A DNA stretch of 49,075 bases from Monosporascus cannonballus (taxonomy: Eukaryota; Ascomycota; Sordariomycetes; Xylariales), in contig QJNS01000386.1 of the NCBI GenBank assembly GCA_004154925.1, positions 1 to 49,075 on the forward strand, written 5' to 3'. Shown piece after piece: positions 22,424 to 34,385 of the stretch; position 1 is the stretch's first letter; each line of letters begins with the position of its first letter. The notes under the pieces were generated by a model that saw only the letters and a program-made list of their open reading frames with translations, had not been told where the DNA came from and did not search any database. The position numbers and the translations under genes were made by a program.

Positions 22424-22562
22424 AATTAGGGTTTGCACTACCCACCCACCCACGCTAAAATTTCCTACCACGGGTATCCGTGGGTAAAAATTTACGTGGG
22501 TGGTTAACAGGGGTGCGTGGGTAAAATGAAATTACCCACGGACTAACTACCCGTGGGTACCC
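22424..22562. repeat. Cluster of inverted CGTGGGTA sites, possibly a hAT element end
   Basis: Within about 130 bp the octamer-like motif CGTGGGTA or its complement TACCCACG occurs about six to eight times in both orientations, for example CCACGGGTATCCGTGGGTA and ACTACCCGTGGGTACCC. It is preceded by TTAGGGTTTGCACTACCC. Dense subterminal repeats beside such an end are typical of hAT transposons. The partner end is not seen, so this would be a single broken end. Confidence 0.45.
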
Positions 22563-22614
22563 ATTTTAAAAATTAAGCATTTACCATACAAACACAATAT
22601 GAATTGTACGTTAC

Positions 22615-22899
22615 TGTTATGGCTGCACTATATCATCACGCCACCAGGGCAAAAGATCGATGGAATGATCGCAATTTGTCACGGCGCTGTACGTCTCTTG
22701 GGTTTCTGGAAGATATTCTGTTGTTGCACGAGGAAGAAAGAAGAGAGCTATATAGCAAGCGCGTAGCGCTTGCGTATATATAGCGAAACGGCGGCTTAAA
22801 TAAGCTGCTTTGCTAGTGCCGTAACACAATTGTAGCAATCATCTTGGTGCTTACAGCTGCATATATACTGGAGTTCTTACGGGTGACCAGGCCGTAAGA
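22615..22899 (+). mobile_element. Mini-element M (TGTTATGGC...GCCGTAAGA), host of a nested element
   Basis: The unit starts TGTTATGGCTGCAC and ends AGGCCGTAAGA, flanked by the 5-bp duplication GTTAC (22610-22614 and 22900-22904). A second copy without internal insertion is at 38017-38152 (136 bp). Here the unit is enlarged by another element at 22677-22826 with its own CAATT duplication; removing both leaves about 130 bp. There is no coding capacity. Confidence 0.8.
22677..22826 (+). mobile_element. Mini-element N nested inside element M (TSD CAATT)
   Basis: The 150-bp unit starts TGTCACGGCG and ends GTGCCGTAACA, flanked by CAATT on each side (22672-22676 and 22827-22831). Its ends form a near-perfect 9-bp inverted repeat. 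Inside it is a compact palindrome, GCAAGCGC-GTA-GCGCTTGC, bordered by TATATA on both sides (about 22750-22783). It interrupts mini-element M, so it is the younger insertion. Confidence 0.8.
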
Positions 22900-23040
22900 G
22901 TTACGAGGATAAAAAGCTTATGTAATTTAAGGCTACATTTTATTAATTGTTTTTTTAAGTATTGATTTCCAAATCAAAACACTTAATTATAATATCTGAA
23001 CCAAATTATTATTCTTATAAAACCAACCGCAATATAATAC

Positions 23041-23202
23041 TGTCAGATATAGGGGATGTCAGTTGTTGTTGTATTCAGCTAATTGCGTGCGCTCTCGCAA
23101 CGCGTACCACTTTTGTGTAGCTTAGCAACGGAGTATATATGTTCCGACCAGAAGGTGACCTTTCCGTATTTGGTGTGCTATAGCACACCTGGCTAGCTGA
23201 CA
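23041..23202 (-). mobile_element. Short TG...CA element, copy 2, inverted (TSD AATAC)
   Basis: This 162-bp unit is the reverse complement of the element at 1834-1999. It runs TGTCAGATATAGGGG to GGCTAGCTGACA and is flanked by AATAC at 23036-23040 and 23203-23207. Shared internal blocks include ACTCCGTTGC-type sequence and the complement of ATACGGAAAGGTC. It lies at the left part of the AT-rich block but keeps normal composition. Confidence 0.8.
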
Positions 23203-23502
23203 AATACCGTACTAATCTGTATACTAATAACGTATTCAAAACGTTTAATTGCTATGTTTCGGCGTAACCACTAATAGCAAAGACAATGCCGTATTAATCG
23301 GCGTATTAATCTTTTCCCGAATCGTTTTTTGGAGGCTTAGATAACTCGGAATCACTATCGTTAACGCCGGCAGGGGGTGGGTGATAAGCTTTATCTGGGT
23401 GTTGGCTCAATAGTTGTTCTAGCTGACCTTTATGTATAGCCCCGAAGCGGCGTAGCTTTTCCGTTCGTTCAGCAAAATATACCTTATTTTGTTGTTGTTT
23501 TG

Positions 23503-23672
23503 TGTTACGACCTGACGAGTTCTGGTCTCAGGAAACGGTCAACGAGGATGACACGGACCACCTCCCGGGTCACGTGACGGGTGCTCAGCAAAGATCCGCT
23601 GAGCACGGATGATCAGCACTGAGCAACTGCTCAGTAAGACCTCGCTGAGCGCAGCTGAGCAGAGATAAGCAG
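23503..23672 (+). mobile_element. 5' fragment of an LTR (LTR-2)
   Basis: The segment starts TGTTACGACCTGAC and follows LTR-1 (1028) through AGGAAACGGTCAA...CCACCTCCCGGGTCACGTGACGG. It stops at 23672 where another element's end, TGTTACGGCCTGG, begins. The expected TATA-like and 3' LTR sequence is missing, so this is a truncated LTR. Confidence 0.7.
23569..23672 (+). promoter_or_regulatory. U3 module of LTR-2: GTCACGTGAC plus GCTNAGC array
   Basis: GTCACGTGAC (23569-23578) is followed by about six or seven sites of the heptamer palindrome GCTNAGC or one-mismatch forms (GCTCAGC, GCTGAGC, ACTGAGC, GCTCAGT) up to 23665. LTR-1 carries TGATCA sites at the same position instead. The downstream TATA segment is lost by truncation. 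Confidence 0.55.
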
Positions 23673-23716
23673 TGTTACGGCCTGGTCACCCGTAAGAGCT
23701 CCAGAGTATATATGCA
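23673..23716 (-). repeat. Fragment of mini-element M, inverted
   Basis: The 44 bp starting TGTTACGGCCTGGTCACC match the reverse complement of the right end of the element at 22615-22899 (GGTGACCAGGCCGTAA). The fragment is cut off at 23717 by an inverted LTR and does not resume on the other side. Confidence 0.6.
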
Positions 23717-24080
23717 TGTGACGAGCTATGCGGTTTAACCAACTATTAAACCTTAAGTCGACGGGTTTATGTTGGCAGGAGTATCGTGGGAATCTGAGCA
23801 ATGGATACAGTAACGTGTCACATCTCTTAATACCGGGAATGCCTTATTGCAAACGATTGGTATTGATAAGTGTTGCAAGCTGAAGCTATCTAAACTATGG
23901 AAACAATAAGCATATATATCCTTATTCCGTTGGCTGGATCACCACCAGTAAATTGGTGATCCGGCTCACTGGCTCACCACCAGTAAGTTGGTGATCCATC
24001 ACGTAACCTGATCCACATAGTTTTCTTGGCCTTCCCTGCTGCGACCGTTCCTGGAGGCCGTGGCTTGTCAGGTCGTAACA
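23717..24080 (-). mobile_element. LTR of the TGTTACGACC family, inverted (LTR-3a)
   Basis: Read on the minus strand, the 364-bp unit starts TGTTACGACCTGACAAGCC and ends GCTCGTCACA. It is close to the copy at 34386-34738 and shares the 3' part of LTR-1. Flanking pentamers (ATGCA and AGCCG) do not match, so no target duplication is visible. The array at 23934-23999 has GGTGATCC/GGATCACC sites; its palindrome reads TCACGTAAC, one transition from the form seen elsewhere. The minus-strand TATA-like box is GGATATATATGC (23910-23921). Confidence 0.8.
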
Positions 24081-24540
24081 AGCCGAAACCATTTATTTCT
24101 TTTAAAACAAACTATACCTGGGTTTTTTTTCTAAAAATAAGTATATTTATTTTTTACTTATTTCTTCGTTACGATAATCTTTTAAGCGTTTAACTCCTTA
24201 ATTACGCCTTAATAATTACGTTTCTTAATCCTATAATTCGGCGTATCAAACCTTTAATTAATTTATTTCTGATATGTTTCGAATAGCATTATTACTTTGT
24301 ATAAGGTTTACGAATAACGTTTGTACGATTACGTACTTTGGGATTTATTCGGGTTTTGGCTTTTCTGCAAAGGTTCCGGATCGATAAGATCCCTAGCAGT
24401 TTCAATATAACGTTATCGGATATATATAATGATCGATAAGTCCGGAAGGCTTTTTGCCCGAGCTTGCATTAATGGAATAATAGTTATATTGGAAATAAGG
24501 TACGGCTTTTTGTGAGAATACAGCCCCTATAAGGATGAGG

Positions 24541-24592
24541 CTGGTAGCCGACCAGCCACCGATCAGCCACCGACCCACTTACTAGTATAAAT
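24541..24592 (+). promoter_or_regulatory. CGACCAGCCAC-type repeat array upstream of a TATA box
   Basis: Three tandem units, CGACCAGCCAC, CGATCAGCCAC and CGACCCAC, follow GGCTGGTAG and lie just before TATAAAT at 24586-24592. About 40 bp further on, at 24629, the large RIP-mutated element begins. The layout (short iterated motif, TATA box, element start) resembles the LTR modules in this window but without GTCACGTGAC. A promoter role is inferred. Confidence 0.35.
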
Positions 24593-24628
24593 CCACCATC
24601 TGGCAGCTAGTGGAAAACGCCAGATAGA

Positions 24629-27600
24629 TTACCTCAGCTAGCTCAGGCCTCTCTGGCTCGTTTTCCCAATTTCTTCAAAGTCACTCAAGTACCGCTCTAT
24701 AACGCTAAATATTAACCAATCAAATCCCAAATCCCCGTAACAAGCCAGCAAGGCCTGAATTATAATTGCGTAAAAACGGCTTCGTTTGATATATTTGCTT
24801 TTTCAAAAAAACAAAAATCCGTAATAACTTAATAATAATACGTTTCTGTAAATATATATATATATATATACGATTACCTTAACCATAGCTTATCATTAAT
24901 ATCACGATAATCCTAATTAGAACTTATTTGCCATTCCTAAACCTTAACGCGTACAACAGCTGCAACTCGAACCCATCACGTTATCATCCCCTTTCTTAGA
25001 ATACGATAAATTCGAATTTTCCCAGTTCTACCGAGTTACGCCCTTAAAACAGAACATACGTACGCGTACCTTGAATTTCTAGCATTAACATAAAAAAACT
25101 AATATAACGTTTGAAAATTTCATTCGTAATTGGGTTCTGTACGACGATTTAGGCCAAATTACCAGTTCGACCGTTTGGATTAACCGATTAATTAACGTAT
25201 TAAAAGAAAAACGAATACGCGAATGGCTGTTAATATGCGAAAATTAGCAGGAATTTTTAGTTCTTGTTAATTAGGACCCCGTTATACATAAATACTATAA
25301 TATATTATACGGGGAACTTGTAACTTTCGCAAAAGGGCCTGGATTCCGCCGCCCGCCGGAAAAATTATTATTTAAAGTTAACGTAATCCATACCATTTTG
25401 GACGAAAATTAACGTTTTGTAAAAGCGCTTGCCCTTAATTAATTTAAGTTTTTAAATTAAATAGTTATATATTTAAGAAAAAAATAACAATCGTATAATA
25501 TAAAGCGAAAAACAAAGCGGTTTCGTAACAATAACGATCCGGATATTTTTATATATTTTTTTTTATAATCCTAGTTATTATGGTTAAAATAATTTATAAA
25601 ATTAACGGCAATTACTTACCTTATTTATTAAATAAGTTTTTATTATTTTCGGGTTTATTACGAAATGGTATCGATATATTAAAAGGGGTTAAGTATTTGT
25701 AAAAATTATTATACGTTAAACAAAAATGTAATTCGGTTAATAAAAAAAGCTAAGGTAACCGTATTAATTCCTTTATAATAATATAATTTTAATTAAGATA
25801 AATTACGTTTTATAATTAGGTAAAATAAGATAATATCATATTTTAATACGATAATTTTAATGTTTAAAACCATATTTATAATATAACGTTTCGATATAGT
25901 ATTATTATGTGGAATATTATTACTACCTTTATTCGTTCTTATAGCCGTATCTGTAAAAAAAGGTTAAAATAATTTATATTCCGGCCTAATTAATATTATA
26001 AAATAAAATGATTTTATGAAACGTTATAATAATATCTAGTACCGCCTAATATTTTCTATTAATTCGTAATTAATATTATCCGGATTTTATTTTCGGCTTT
26101 TATTAATACGTTTTATAAACGTAATAAACAAAAGTTTCCCGGTTTTTTTAAGTTAAAACGTATACCGTATAATAAATGCCGTTCGATTTCGTTAAATGTA
26201 GTTAACGAAAACGAAAGTACTATCGACGGTACTTATAGCGTTTATCGAAAGTTTTTTTAAGGAATATGTAAATTTAAAAAAAATAATTTTATCGGTTTTC
26301 GGAACGTTTTTATTTTATTTATAGAAATCAGAAAACAATTAGTTATATTCGGAAAATATAGGCCAATTAAGTTAAAGTAGCCGATTTATACGATAAAAAA
26401 CGGTAGTTTTTTTTGTTCCTGCTTTATTCTATATACAAATAAATTTCTTACTTATAATTATACGTACTTATTGGCTCGACAATATAACCGGGATGCATAA
26501 AATATAAATCACCTTAAAAGCGGATCGTTAATTTTTAAATAAGATAACATAATTATATTAAAAATTATCGAAGTTTTATTTTTTCGAGCCTTTTATCCTT
26601 TATATGCATAATATTCGTATATTTACGTTATTTCTGCAGGAATTACGTATCCGATACGAACTACTTATAACAAAAACGTTTAATATATATAAAGCTTTCC
26701 GGAATACCTTAATTAAAAACCTTTTTTCGAAAGCCGAACTTATCGAATTCATAAAGTATATATGCTTCCGGTTAACCGTCGCCGAGTTTAAATCTATTAC
26801 GTATAATATAATTTCTAAATATTTTGGTTACGCCGGATAAACAAGGGAAATATTACGGGATTTTGATTAAGATGCGTTAATAAATAGGGATCTTTTTGAC
26901 GAAAATTTTTTGTTATTATTTGCTAACAGTACGTTATCTGGTAATATAAATAACTTAACGGATAATTCGTAAGTATTTTATTTTTCAATTCGGGAATATA
27001 ATTTATTTATGTTATTTATTAGGCGGCGCGGTCTTAATTAAAGCGTACCGAATAAAGCCTTCTTACCGGATAACTATAAAGCCGGAAATATTTTTAATAC
27101 GGCCGATATTTTATGGGGCGATAACTTTTTTAACCGTATTAAAAATAATAACAAATTATTAATTAATACCGTTTTTATCGATAAAAAATTGCGAAATTAT
27201 TGCTATTTCCTTTAAAAAACCTAGGTTTATCTATACTTTTCGCATATTATACGATATAACGACGTTAGTTATATTAGGCGGTTAATACCGATATTATTAT
27301 TCCTTTTTTATGGGGCCGGTTAATTTAATTACGGCAAAAAAATGTTTTATTTCGACTGGATATTACGTTCTGCAATATTAGATTAAGTTTTTATTAATTC
27401 GATTTTAATATTAAATCTGGTTCCGACAAAATCTAAGGAGAAAATATGGAAAGTATTTGATCGAAAGGACAAATATTATAATCTGTAGCTTGTTGGCGAA
27501 TTCCGCCGGTCGAAAAATAATATACATAACGTTAATATTGTTTTTTTCCGAGATTCGTTTTTAGTTAGGCACTATATATCCTTATAACGCGAATTCTATG

Positions 27601-28106
27601 CTTATTATGCTTTTTTGCGAAATAAGCGTTACGTTATTCGGGATTTTCGCAACGAAATTTTCGAACGCGCCTATTTTTTTATTTCGGAATTTCTGGCTTA
27701 TTAAAGGATATCCATCTCGGATTAAAAAGGATAGCTGGAAATCCGAGGATATTCTGGCTACGGGCCGTAAAACTATGAAAATTAAGCTTGTTAATTTTAA
27801 TAATACCGTACCTATTGCTAATAACGCAGGTAGGCTTAATTGGCTGGATATAGCAAAGGACGAAGATCAATTTATAAATAATTTCGACGCAGCTATCCGA
27901 AAAGCTTTTGGTACCGAATTTGCTAGGGATAATTTGATTTAGGACGACCGTAATATCCCGCATGCGGAAAAAAATTATGATCCTATGGTGCAAATTGTCG
28001 ATAACTTAATTAATAATTTTGATCAAGGCGGTTCGTTATTGTTATCGTCGTTGTCGGATGAGCAGAATAAGGATTTGTCGGAGGAAGACGAGCCGCTAAT
28101 ATAGTT
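24629..28106 (+). mobile_element. Large RIP-mutated element, left copy
   Basis: Colinear with 45334-48703 over nearly equal length (24629-28005 versus 45334-48703), same orientation, mismatches almost all transitions. The 5' end TTACCTCAGCTAGCTCAGG is shared by both copies and by a fragment at 38360. Coding remnants read forward: one segment holds ENLFSKAE-type sequence and CFRLTVAEF (about 26700-26790), another holds NNTVPIANN and RLNWLDIAKDEDQF (about 27800-27870). The last reads SLSDEQNKDLSEEDEPL (about 28050-28100) before a stop at 28104. Amino acids agree between copies where not hit by RIP, so this was protein-coding. I do not recognise the protein family, and the element class is unknown. 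Confidence 0.75.
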
Positions 28107-29401
28107 CTTTACTTTCCTGTTATTTTGTAATATATCTTTATATAAGCGATATAATATTTATATTATAATTTTAATATTAGTATAACTTTGTTATTTACGT
28201 AATCCTGATTAATTAATTTCGGAGTTGTGTTATATATTACCGTAATTGCCTGGTTGTTATACCAGCGTAGCCTGTTTATTTCCGGTGATGGAACCGTAAA
28301 CAGAAGGATAATATTTTATAATACGGTATGCGGCATAATTATTAACGAAACCAATATAAGCAATTAGGTATGTAATTTACGTAATTTTAATTAATTATAT
28401 CCCGTTCGAACGTTTTATTTTTCGTAAGGTCGTATAAGAATATTATATTATCTGTAGCTAAATATAACGTATAATTTCGGGTTAACCCGTATACCTCGTT
28501 TGTAATTAATTTACTAACTAGTATTTTTAAATACTTTCTAAGATTTTTTCCTTCCGCTCTGCTCTTTTTCGCGCGCCATTATGATTTGTATATTAATAAC
28601 TCTTTTTACGTTCTCGGGTCTTAAGATTTTGTTTGTTTTAGGCGCAATATTTGCGTTTAAATCCTTTTGAAAATTTTTATTCGGATCATATAATATTGCC
28701 GAATATTTGGAGATCGCGTATAAATATTTTTCGTCGCATTTTTATGCGTAATTTGCATATTTGTTACCCGCATAATTTCGTAAATTATAATATTTATAAA
28801 ATGGTTATATAACATGTATTTCCTGGCCAGGCGGCCCGGTCTATAAAGTTATAAATTTTTTTCACATTATTTATATAGCACCTGGTTTATGTAACTTTTT
28901 CGCTAAATTACAAAAACCGTAATTAATCGAAAATCCGTATTTAATTTGGTAATTTAATAACTTATGGGGCCGGCATAATCCGTTATAACATAAATCTTAT
29001 TCTATCGGTTATTATTACGGAGAATATCCCGAGCTATATTATTAACATTTAATGCTTATATAAATGCCGTACTTTTCCGGAATAAAAAGTTCTATTCGTA
29101 ATATAAGCCTTTCGTAATATTACCGAATTTATAAATTTTTAATAATCGTAAAATCTTTTTAATTAATATATTTGTATTAATGCCAAAATATGGGGTACTT
29201 ATTTTTTTTCTAATTTTCCGCCACATTAATATAGCCTTATAATATATATCTGGTATCTGGAATCGATTACGTATAATATGTATTTTCCGTAAAAAATATC
29301 TTATATTTTAAAATAATTAAATTTTACTTGGTTAATACGAAAATGCCTTAATCGGGATTACGTCGTCGGTTTCGCCTTATTGCAAGTTGTTCTGATACCG
29401 G

Positions 29402-29556
29402 TTCCGGCTGTTTTTTGATTAAAGATTTTGTTACCCGTTTTTAAGATTATTTTTCGAGGGCAAATTATTTTTGTTTTAGTATCTATTCCGGCTGTTTTTT
29501 GGTCCGAGATTTTGTTACCCGTCCTTAAGGTTATTTCGTAAGGGCAGGTTATTTTT
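29402..29556. repeat. Two tandem copies of an 84-bp unit
   Basis: TTCCGGCTGTTTTTTG followed by GATTTTGTTACCCGT occurs at 29402 and again at 29486, period about 84 bp. Differences are mainly transitions. The units probably derive from tandem repeats in a transposon gene or leader and stand out as somewhat less AT-rich than their surroundings. Confidence 0.65.
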
Positions 29557-31389
29557 CGGAAGTAGGTTATTCCTCGGGGATATTATTAACGAATCTAATT
29601 CTCTTAACCGAGCGAATAAGGTTTTTTGGGTTTATTCGGGGTATATTATCGGGAGCCATAACGGAAATTGCTGCTATTATATCGGCAAAAAATTTATCCA
29701 CCTTTCATGATATCGTAAAATATATAAAGGTATATATTATAATATAGATTTCGGATATTAAGTAAAAGAAAAACTAATTATTAATTATTATATCGTAAAT
29801 AACGTAATTCTATATATTAAAAAATAATAGGTACTTAAAATTATAAGAAATTATAGTTAAATAAGTGATATTAATTATATATTAAGTAATTATAATAATT
29901 ATATTTAATATATATTTAATCCAAATAATTTTATAAATTATATTAAAAATTTTGTAACAAAATATAAATTTCGTATAATTTGTATATGGTTGCTAGATTT
30001 TTTCCTTATATGTTATTATTTCGTTATAAAAAATAACGTTAATTTTTTTATTTATATTTAATAACTTATATAAATTTAGTAATTTACATATTTGCAATTA
30101 TATAATTCTAAAGTTTATATATATTTTGATCTTAATTATATATATTGCCGTAGGATATCTTTATAACTTATTAATTATTTGTAAATTTTATTTATATATT
30201 ATAAATTCTTATTTATTTCTTATTAATATTAATAACATATTTAATAATTATTTAACATACGAACCTTACTTTATTTACTATATTTTATATTCTTTATTTA
30301 TATTTCTGGTTTTAATTAGGCCAAACCTATATTGGTAAACTTATAATATTATTAAATTTCCCAATTATAATTACTTATTTATATAGGTTTAATATTATGT
30401 AATTATTGTAATAGTATTATCGCCGTTTAATAAAGTAAAATACAGTAATCGTATTTAGGAGATATATGGCGACCTAACAAAAGATTGAAACGTATATAAA
30501 GATCGTAACGGCGTTAGGTTAACTTTTGACACAAATTATATTAATTGCGGCGCTATTTTTCGTATTTTATTTTTTGTTATATATACCGTCTTTCCAGACT
30601 CTGCCCTAACCTATAAAGTAAGCCTTTTTTAAGTTAAACGATTATTTAATAAAGTTTCAATATTATAAGGTCTTTATAACGTAAATTTTATTACTATATA
30701 TTAAAAAACGTAAGCTGTTTACCGTTATATATATATTAACGTATATTTTATTTACGATAATTTCGGAATAACATTTAAATGGATATTCCGGGACCTCGAT
30801 TATATATATATAACTTATAAAAGATTAATAAGAAATGTATTTATATATTTTAACGATTTTTAAACCTTATTTTTATTAGACTCCGAAAAAATTATTAAAT
30901 CGTATATAGTATTATTCGTTTTTTTATATTAGAATATAATGATAAAGTTATCGATGCGGATAATACGGATTATTGGATGGTGGGTTTTTGGAACCGCAAA
31001 GTAAACGTCCTCCATATTATAGATTTAACCGGCGCATATTTTTTAGAAAACCGTATAGCTTAGGCCGTTAGCCGTTTTCGAGAATTTATGATTTATAATG
31101 ATTTGTATAATATAAATAGTATTAGAGATATGGTAATTTTGTGGTTTTAATTAGGAGGAATACAAAACCGCGATATATTTTATAGTATATATTATGTGGG
31201 CGTTATTTTTATAATATTAAGCGAAAAGAAAATCCGTAATTATATATAATTAGCTGCCGAGCAAATAACTTTATACAAAGATTAGATTTTTAGGTACTGC
31301 GGTATATTCGGTGTTAATATTAAGGATTTCGGCGATTACTCGGAATATCCGATTATTACTATATTTATATTTGATTTTGATATAAAGGA

Positions 31390-31452
31390 ATTCCTAGAAC
31401 CAGCCGGGGAAAAAATAAAGAAATCCTTAGAACCAGCCGGGGATTCAGTTAT
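31390..31452 (+). repeat. Short tandem repeat in a decayed reading frame
   Basis: CCTAGAACCAGCCGGGGA is followed 38 bp later by CCTTAGAACCAGCCGGGGA. In the plus frame both read as LEPAGE/LEPAGD inside a lysine-rich stretch with SGRRPLL downstream. The parent protein is not recognised; it may be a hinge or tail of a retrotransposon polyprotein. Confidence 0.5.
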
Positions 31453-33570
31453 GCCGATAAAGGGAAAACGCGGCGAAGGGAAGAAAGCTAGATCCGGCCG
31501 TCGACCTTTATTAAGGGAACCAAAAAGTTCTAATTCGAAAAAAAAATAATTACTAAAATTTCCAACAAAATAATAACAAGGTATACGGGCGGCTTCGAAA
31601 AATATTAATTAGGACCGTACGCCGATAAATACTAATCCTAGTTGTAGGAGGATAAGGTTATAAAGCGTAATTAGTAAGGATTTATTGCAAACCCGAGATT
31701 TTAAACGTTTCGAATTAGTATTTAAAAAAAACGGACGCCGGAATAGCTATATTAATGGCGAAAGAATAACCTTCTTAATATTGGCAAAAAATTATTTATA
31801 TTATTTATTTATCCGTATAATCGATTTCCTACCTTAATTATTCGACCCGAACTAAGGTACCTTAAGGGTTGGAAGGGATAGGAACATTTTAGGAGCTAGT
31901 ACGACGAACTCGAAAAAAAAGACCGGAAAATAGGATTTAAGAAATTTTAGTTCGGTGTCGTGGATTAAGGGCTGTAAGTTAAAGGGATAATTTGCTAATA
32001 GCCGCGATAGATTATAGTTCGAATTACGTAATATAAAATTCTGTTAATTTTCCCAGCTAAAAAAATTTATTATATATTTGTTATAGCATATAATTAATCC
32101 GGATTAAAACGAATTAATATCCCGCATAAAGCCTAACAAATTAAGAATTAATAAAAATAACGAATTTAATAAATAAATAATATATTAATAGCGTTATTTG
32201 ATATTATGTAAATATTTATAATTATTGCGTTTTATAACCGCGACACTGCGCCGAAACCGAACGCGTTTTTTGTTATTAGCCTTAATTAAGATTAGCAAAA
32301 TTTTGTTTTTTGCTTTTTAACCTAATATCGCGATTATCCTTTAATTTGTTATTGGTATTATTATCCGATAGGTACCGTTTACTTTTAACGCGCGATTTCT
32401 TAATTTCGATAAGGATTATTATTTTGAATTTTTTTTCTGATATATTATTTATAACGTCGGGCTGCGGATTATTACGTTCTGGCGACGCCGGCGATTCCGG
32501 TAACGATATAAAAATAAACGAACTATACGAATATGGGTACGATAATGAAAGCGGGGCTAGGAGGTTAAAAATATTTGGGAACGATAAGTTTTGCGCCGAC
32601 GTTATAAATAAGGGAGACGAAGTAGGCTTTTAATTAGGATTATTTAATACGTCGCGAATTACGCGTATAAATATAGGCGTTACCATAACCGAAATTGCAA
32701 CTTCAAATCGCGAAGGCGTATAAATTGTATGTCGGTTTGGTATTTGAATTGCTGGGATTACCGTTAAACCGTTAGCCACCAATTTAAACCGAACGACCGT
32801 ATACGGTATGTTTTAATTAGGACGGGGCGTAACTTAAGGCGGCTTTATAATTTTTTCTAATATTTATTAAGTTTATAACGTAGTAATAGTCCGTAACCTA
32901 TATAAATCGGTTTGCGGCATGAGGATATGGCGCCGTTACTTCCAATTAAACAAATTCCGCCGCCTGTAAAAAATTACTTATATTTTTTATAAAATCGAAA
33001 ATACAGCTTTTTTGTATATTATACATAACGCAAAAAACAGGCGGTTTTTCAAAATATCCCAATATTACCATTTATCGAAACCGGGAATCGCTTTAATTAA
33101 TTCGATTATATTTTAAACTAAATATGGACCTTTAACTTTATTTAACTTATTCGGAAACTTATTAAATAAGAACCGTTTAAATTTAATGGAAATAAATATT
33201 TATTTTGCCCTTTTACCGCCAAACGGAAACGACCGCGCAAAAAGTAATTCGTTCGTCCGTTGTTCATATCAAAACTTTATTATTTCCCAAGTAACCGCCT
33301 TTACCGAACCGGCTTTTGGTTAGTTCTATGTAAATATTTTCGAATTTAAAGGTTCGGGTATATGGAAGAAATTAGGCGTAGATATATTATAATAAGATCC
33401 AGCAGAAATTGGGTTATTACGGTTCTTTTCCAGCATAGCAGCTTCGTTTTTTTTCAAATATACCAAAATCGCTTTACGTACATATTTGCTATTAAATAAC
33501 GTATACTATTAAGGCCTTATTTTTGTCTAATACCGTAGGTTAGAATTATTCCATTTCGGAGGTCTAAAGG

Positions 33571-33937
33571 TGTTATAGGAACAGGGGTTCCTGTCTCGAG
33601 GAGACCAACCTTTAAGGCCTAGCGTGGTCCTGCCACGGCTAAACTACGGATAGGAGAGCTTGGCCTCATAAGTGATCTAGGTGATCTAGGTGATCTGGTG
33701 CTAGATCACATAAATTACATAGATTTACGACATACTTACTTTGGGAATTGGGATATATAATGAATCGGTCTCTTATGTAAATAGCACCTACTTAGTTTCG
33801 CTCCTTAGCTATCAATCTAAGCTTTAAATCAAGAGGCAATTGTACCGTTCTCTAATTAAAAGAAAAGTCTTTAAATCTCTTTAACGAACAAATCATTAAA
33901 TTATTTCTCGCCCTATTGTTACCTGTAAATCAAGACC
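33571..33937 (+). mobile_element. LTR-like unit of a second family (LTR-5), left copy
   Basis: The unit starts TGTTATAGGAACAGG and matches 48704-49075 in its 3' half: CACCTACTTAGTTT, TAGCTATCAATCTAAGCT, TCTTTAAATCTCTTTAACG and CCTATTGTTACCTG. At 33671-33710 it has three TGATCTAGG/TGATCTGG units and one TAGATCAC, and then GGATATATAA at 33751-33760. The 3' boundary is unclear; sharing with the right copy extends at least to 33937. A reading frame starting near 33916 may be the start of the internal region. Confidence 0.6.
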
Positions 33938-34385
33938 TTATTTCGGATACTGTTTATATTTCCGAGTGGATGTATGACAGGTTCGTTACAAAAGGTAATA
34001 TCTTAATTGGCCGAAGGCTGAAATTAAGATTCGATAACTATTTCGTCCTGATTGGGATTATTCGCGATAAATTCCGTATCGTTCTTTTTATTATCCGAAT
34101 TCGCTACGTTATTTTCTATTGCGACCTTTATGTTCTTATAGGTAGTACGGTTTTTAGCTTGCCGGGCCTGGATCTTTTTCGCTATTTTATCCTTCTTTGA
34201 AATGGACGACTTGGTTTTATATTTATCGAATGCCTAATAAGGTGCAAATAATATGGCTTATCCATGATTAATTATGTTCAATCGCTTATAGCTACGAACT
34301 GTTCGACCAAATCGTTACTATATATCCTTAATCAGAAAACTTTGTAATATATCCTACTGTACTATTCGATTAATATCCGGGATAT

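Noticed and set aside
29760..30420. Nearly pure A/T stretch as a possible mitochondrial DNA insertion or centromere core
   Set aside because: No mitochondrial gene or RNA motif can be read. It grades into RIP-mutated transposon DNA on both sides.
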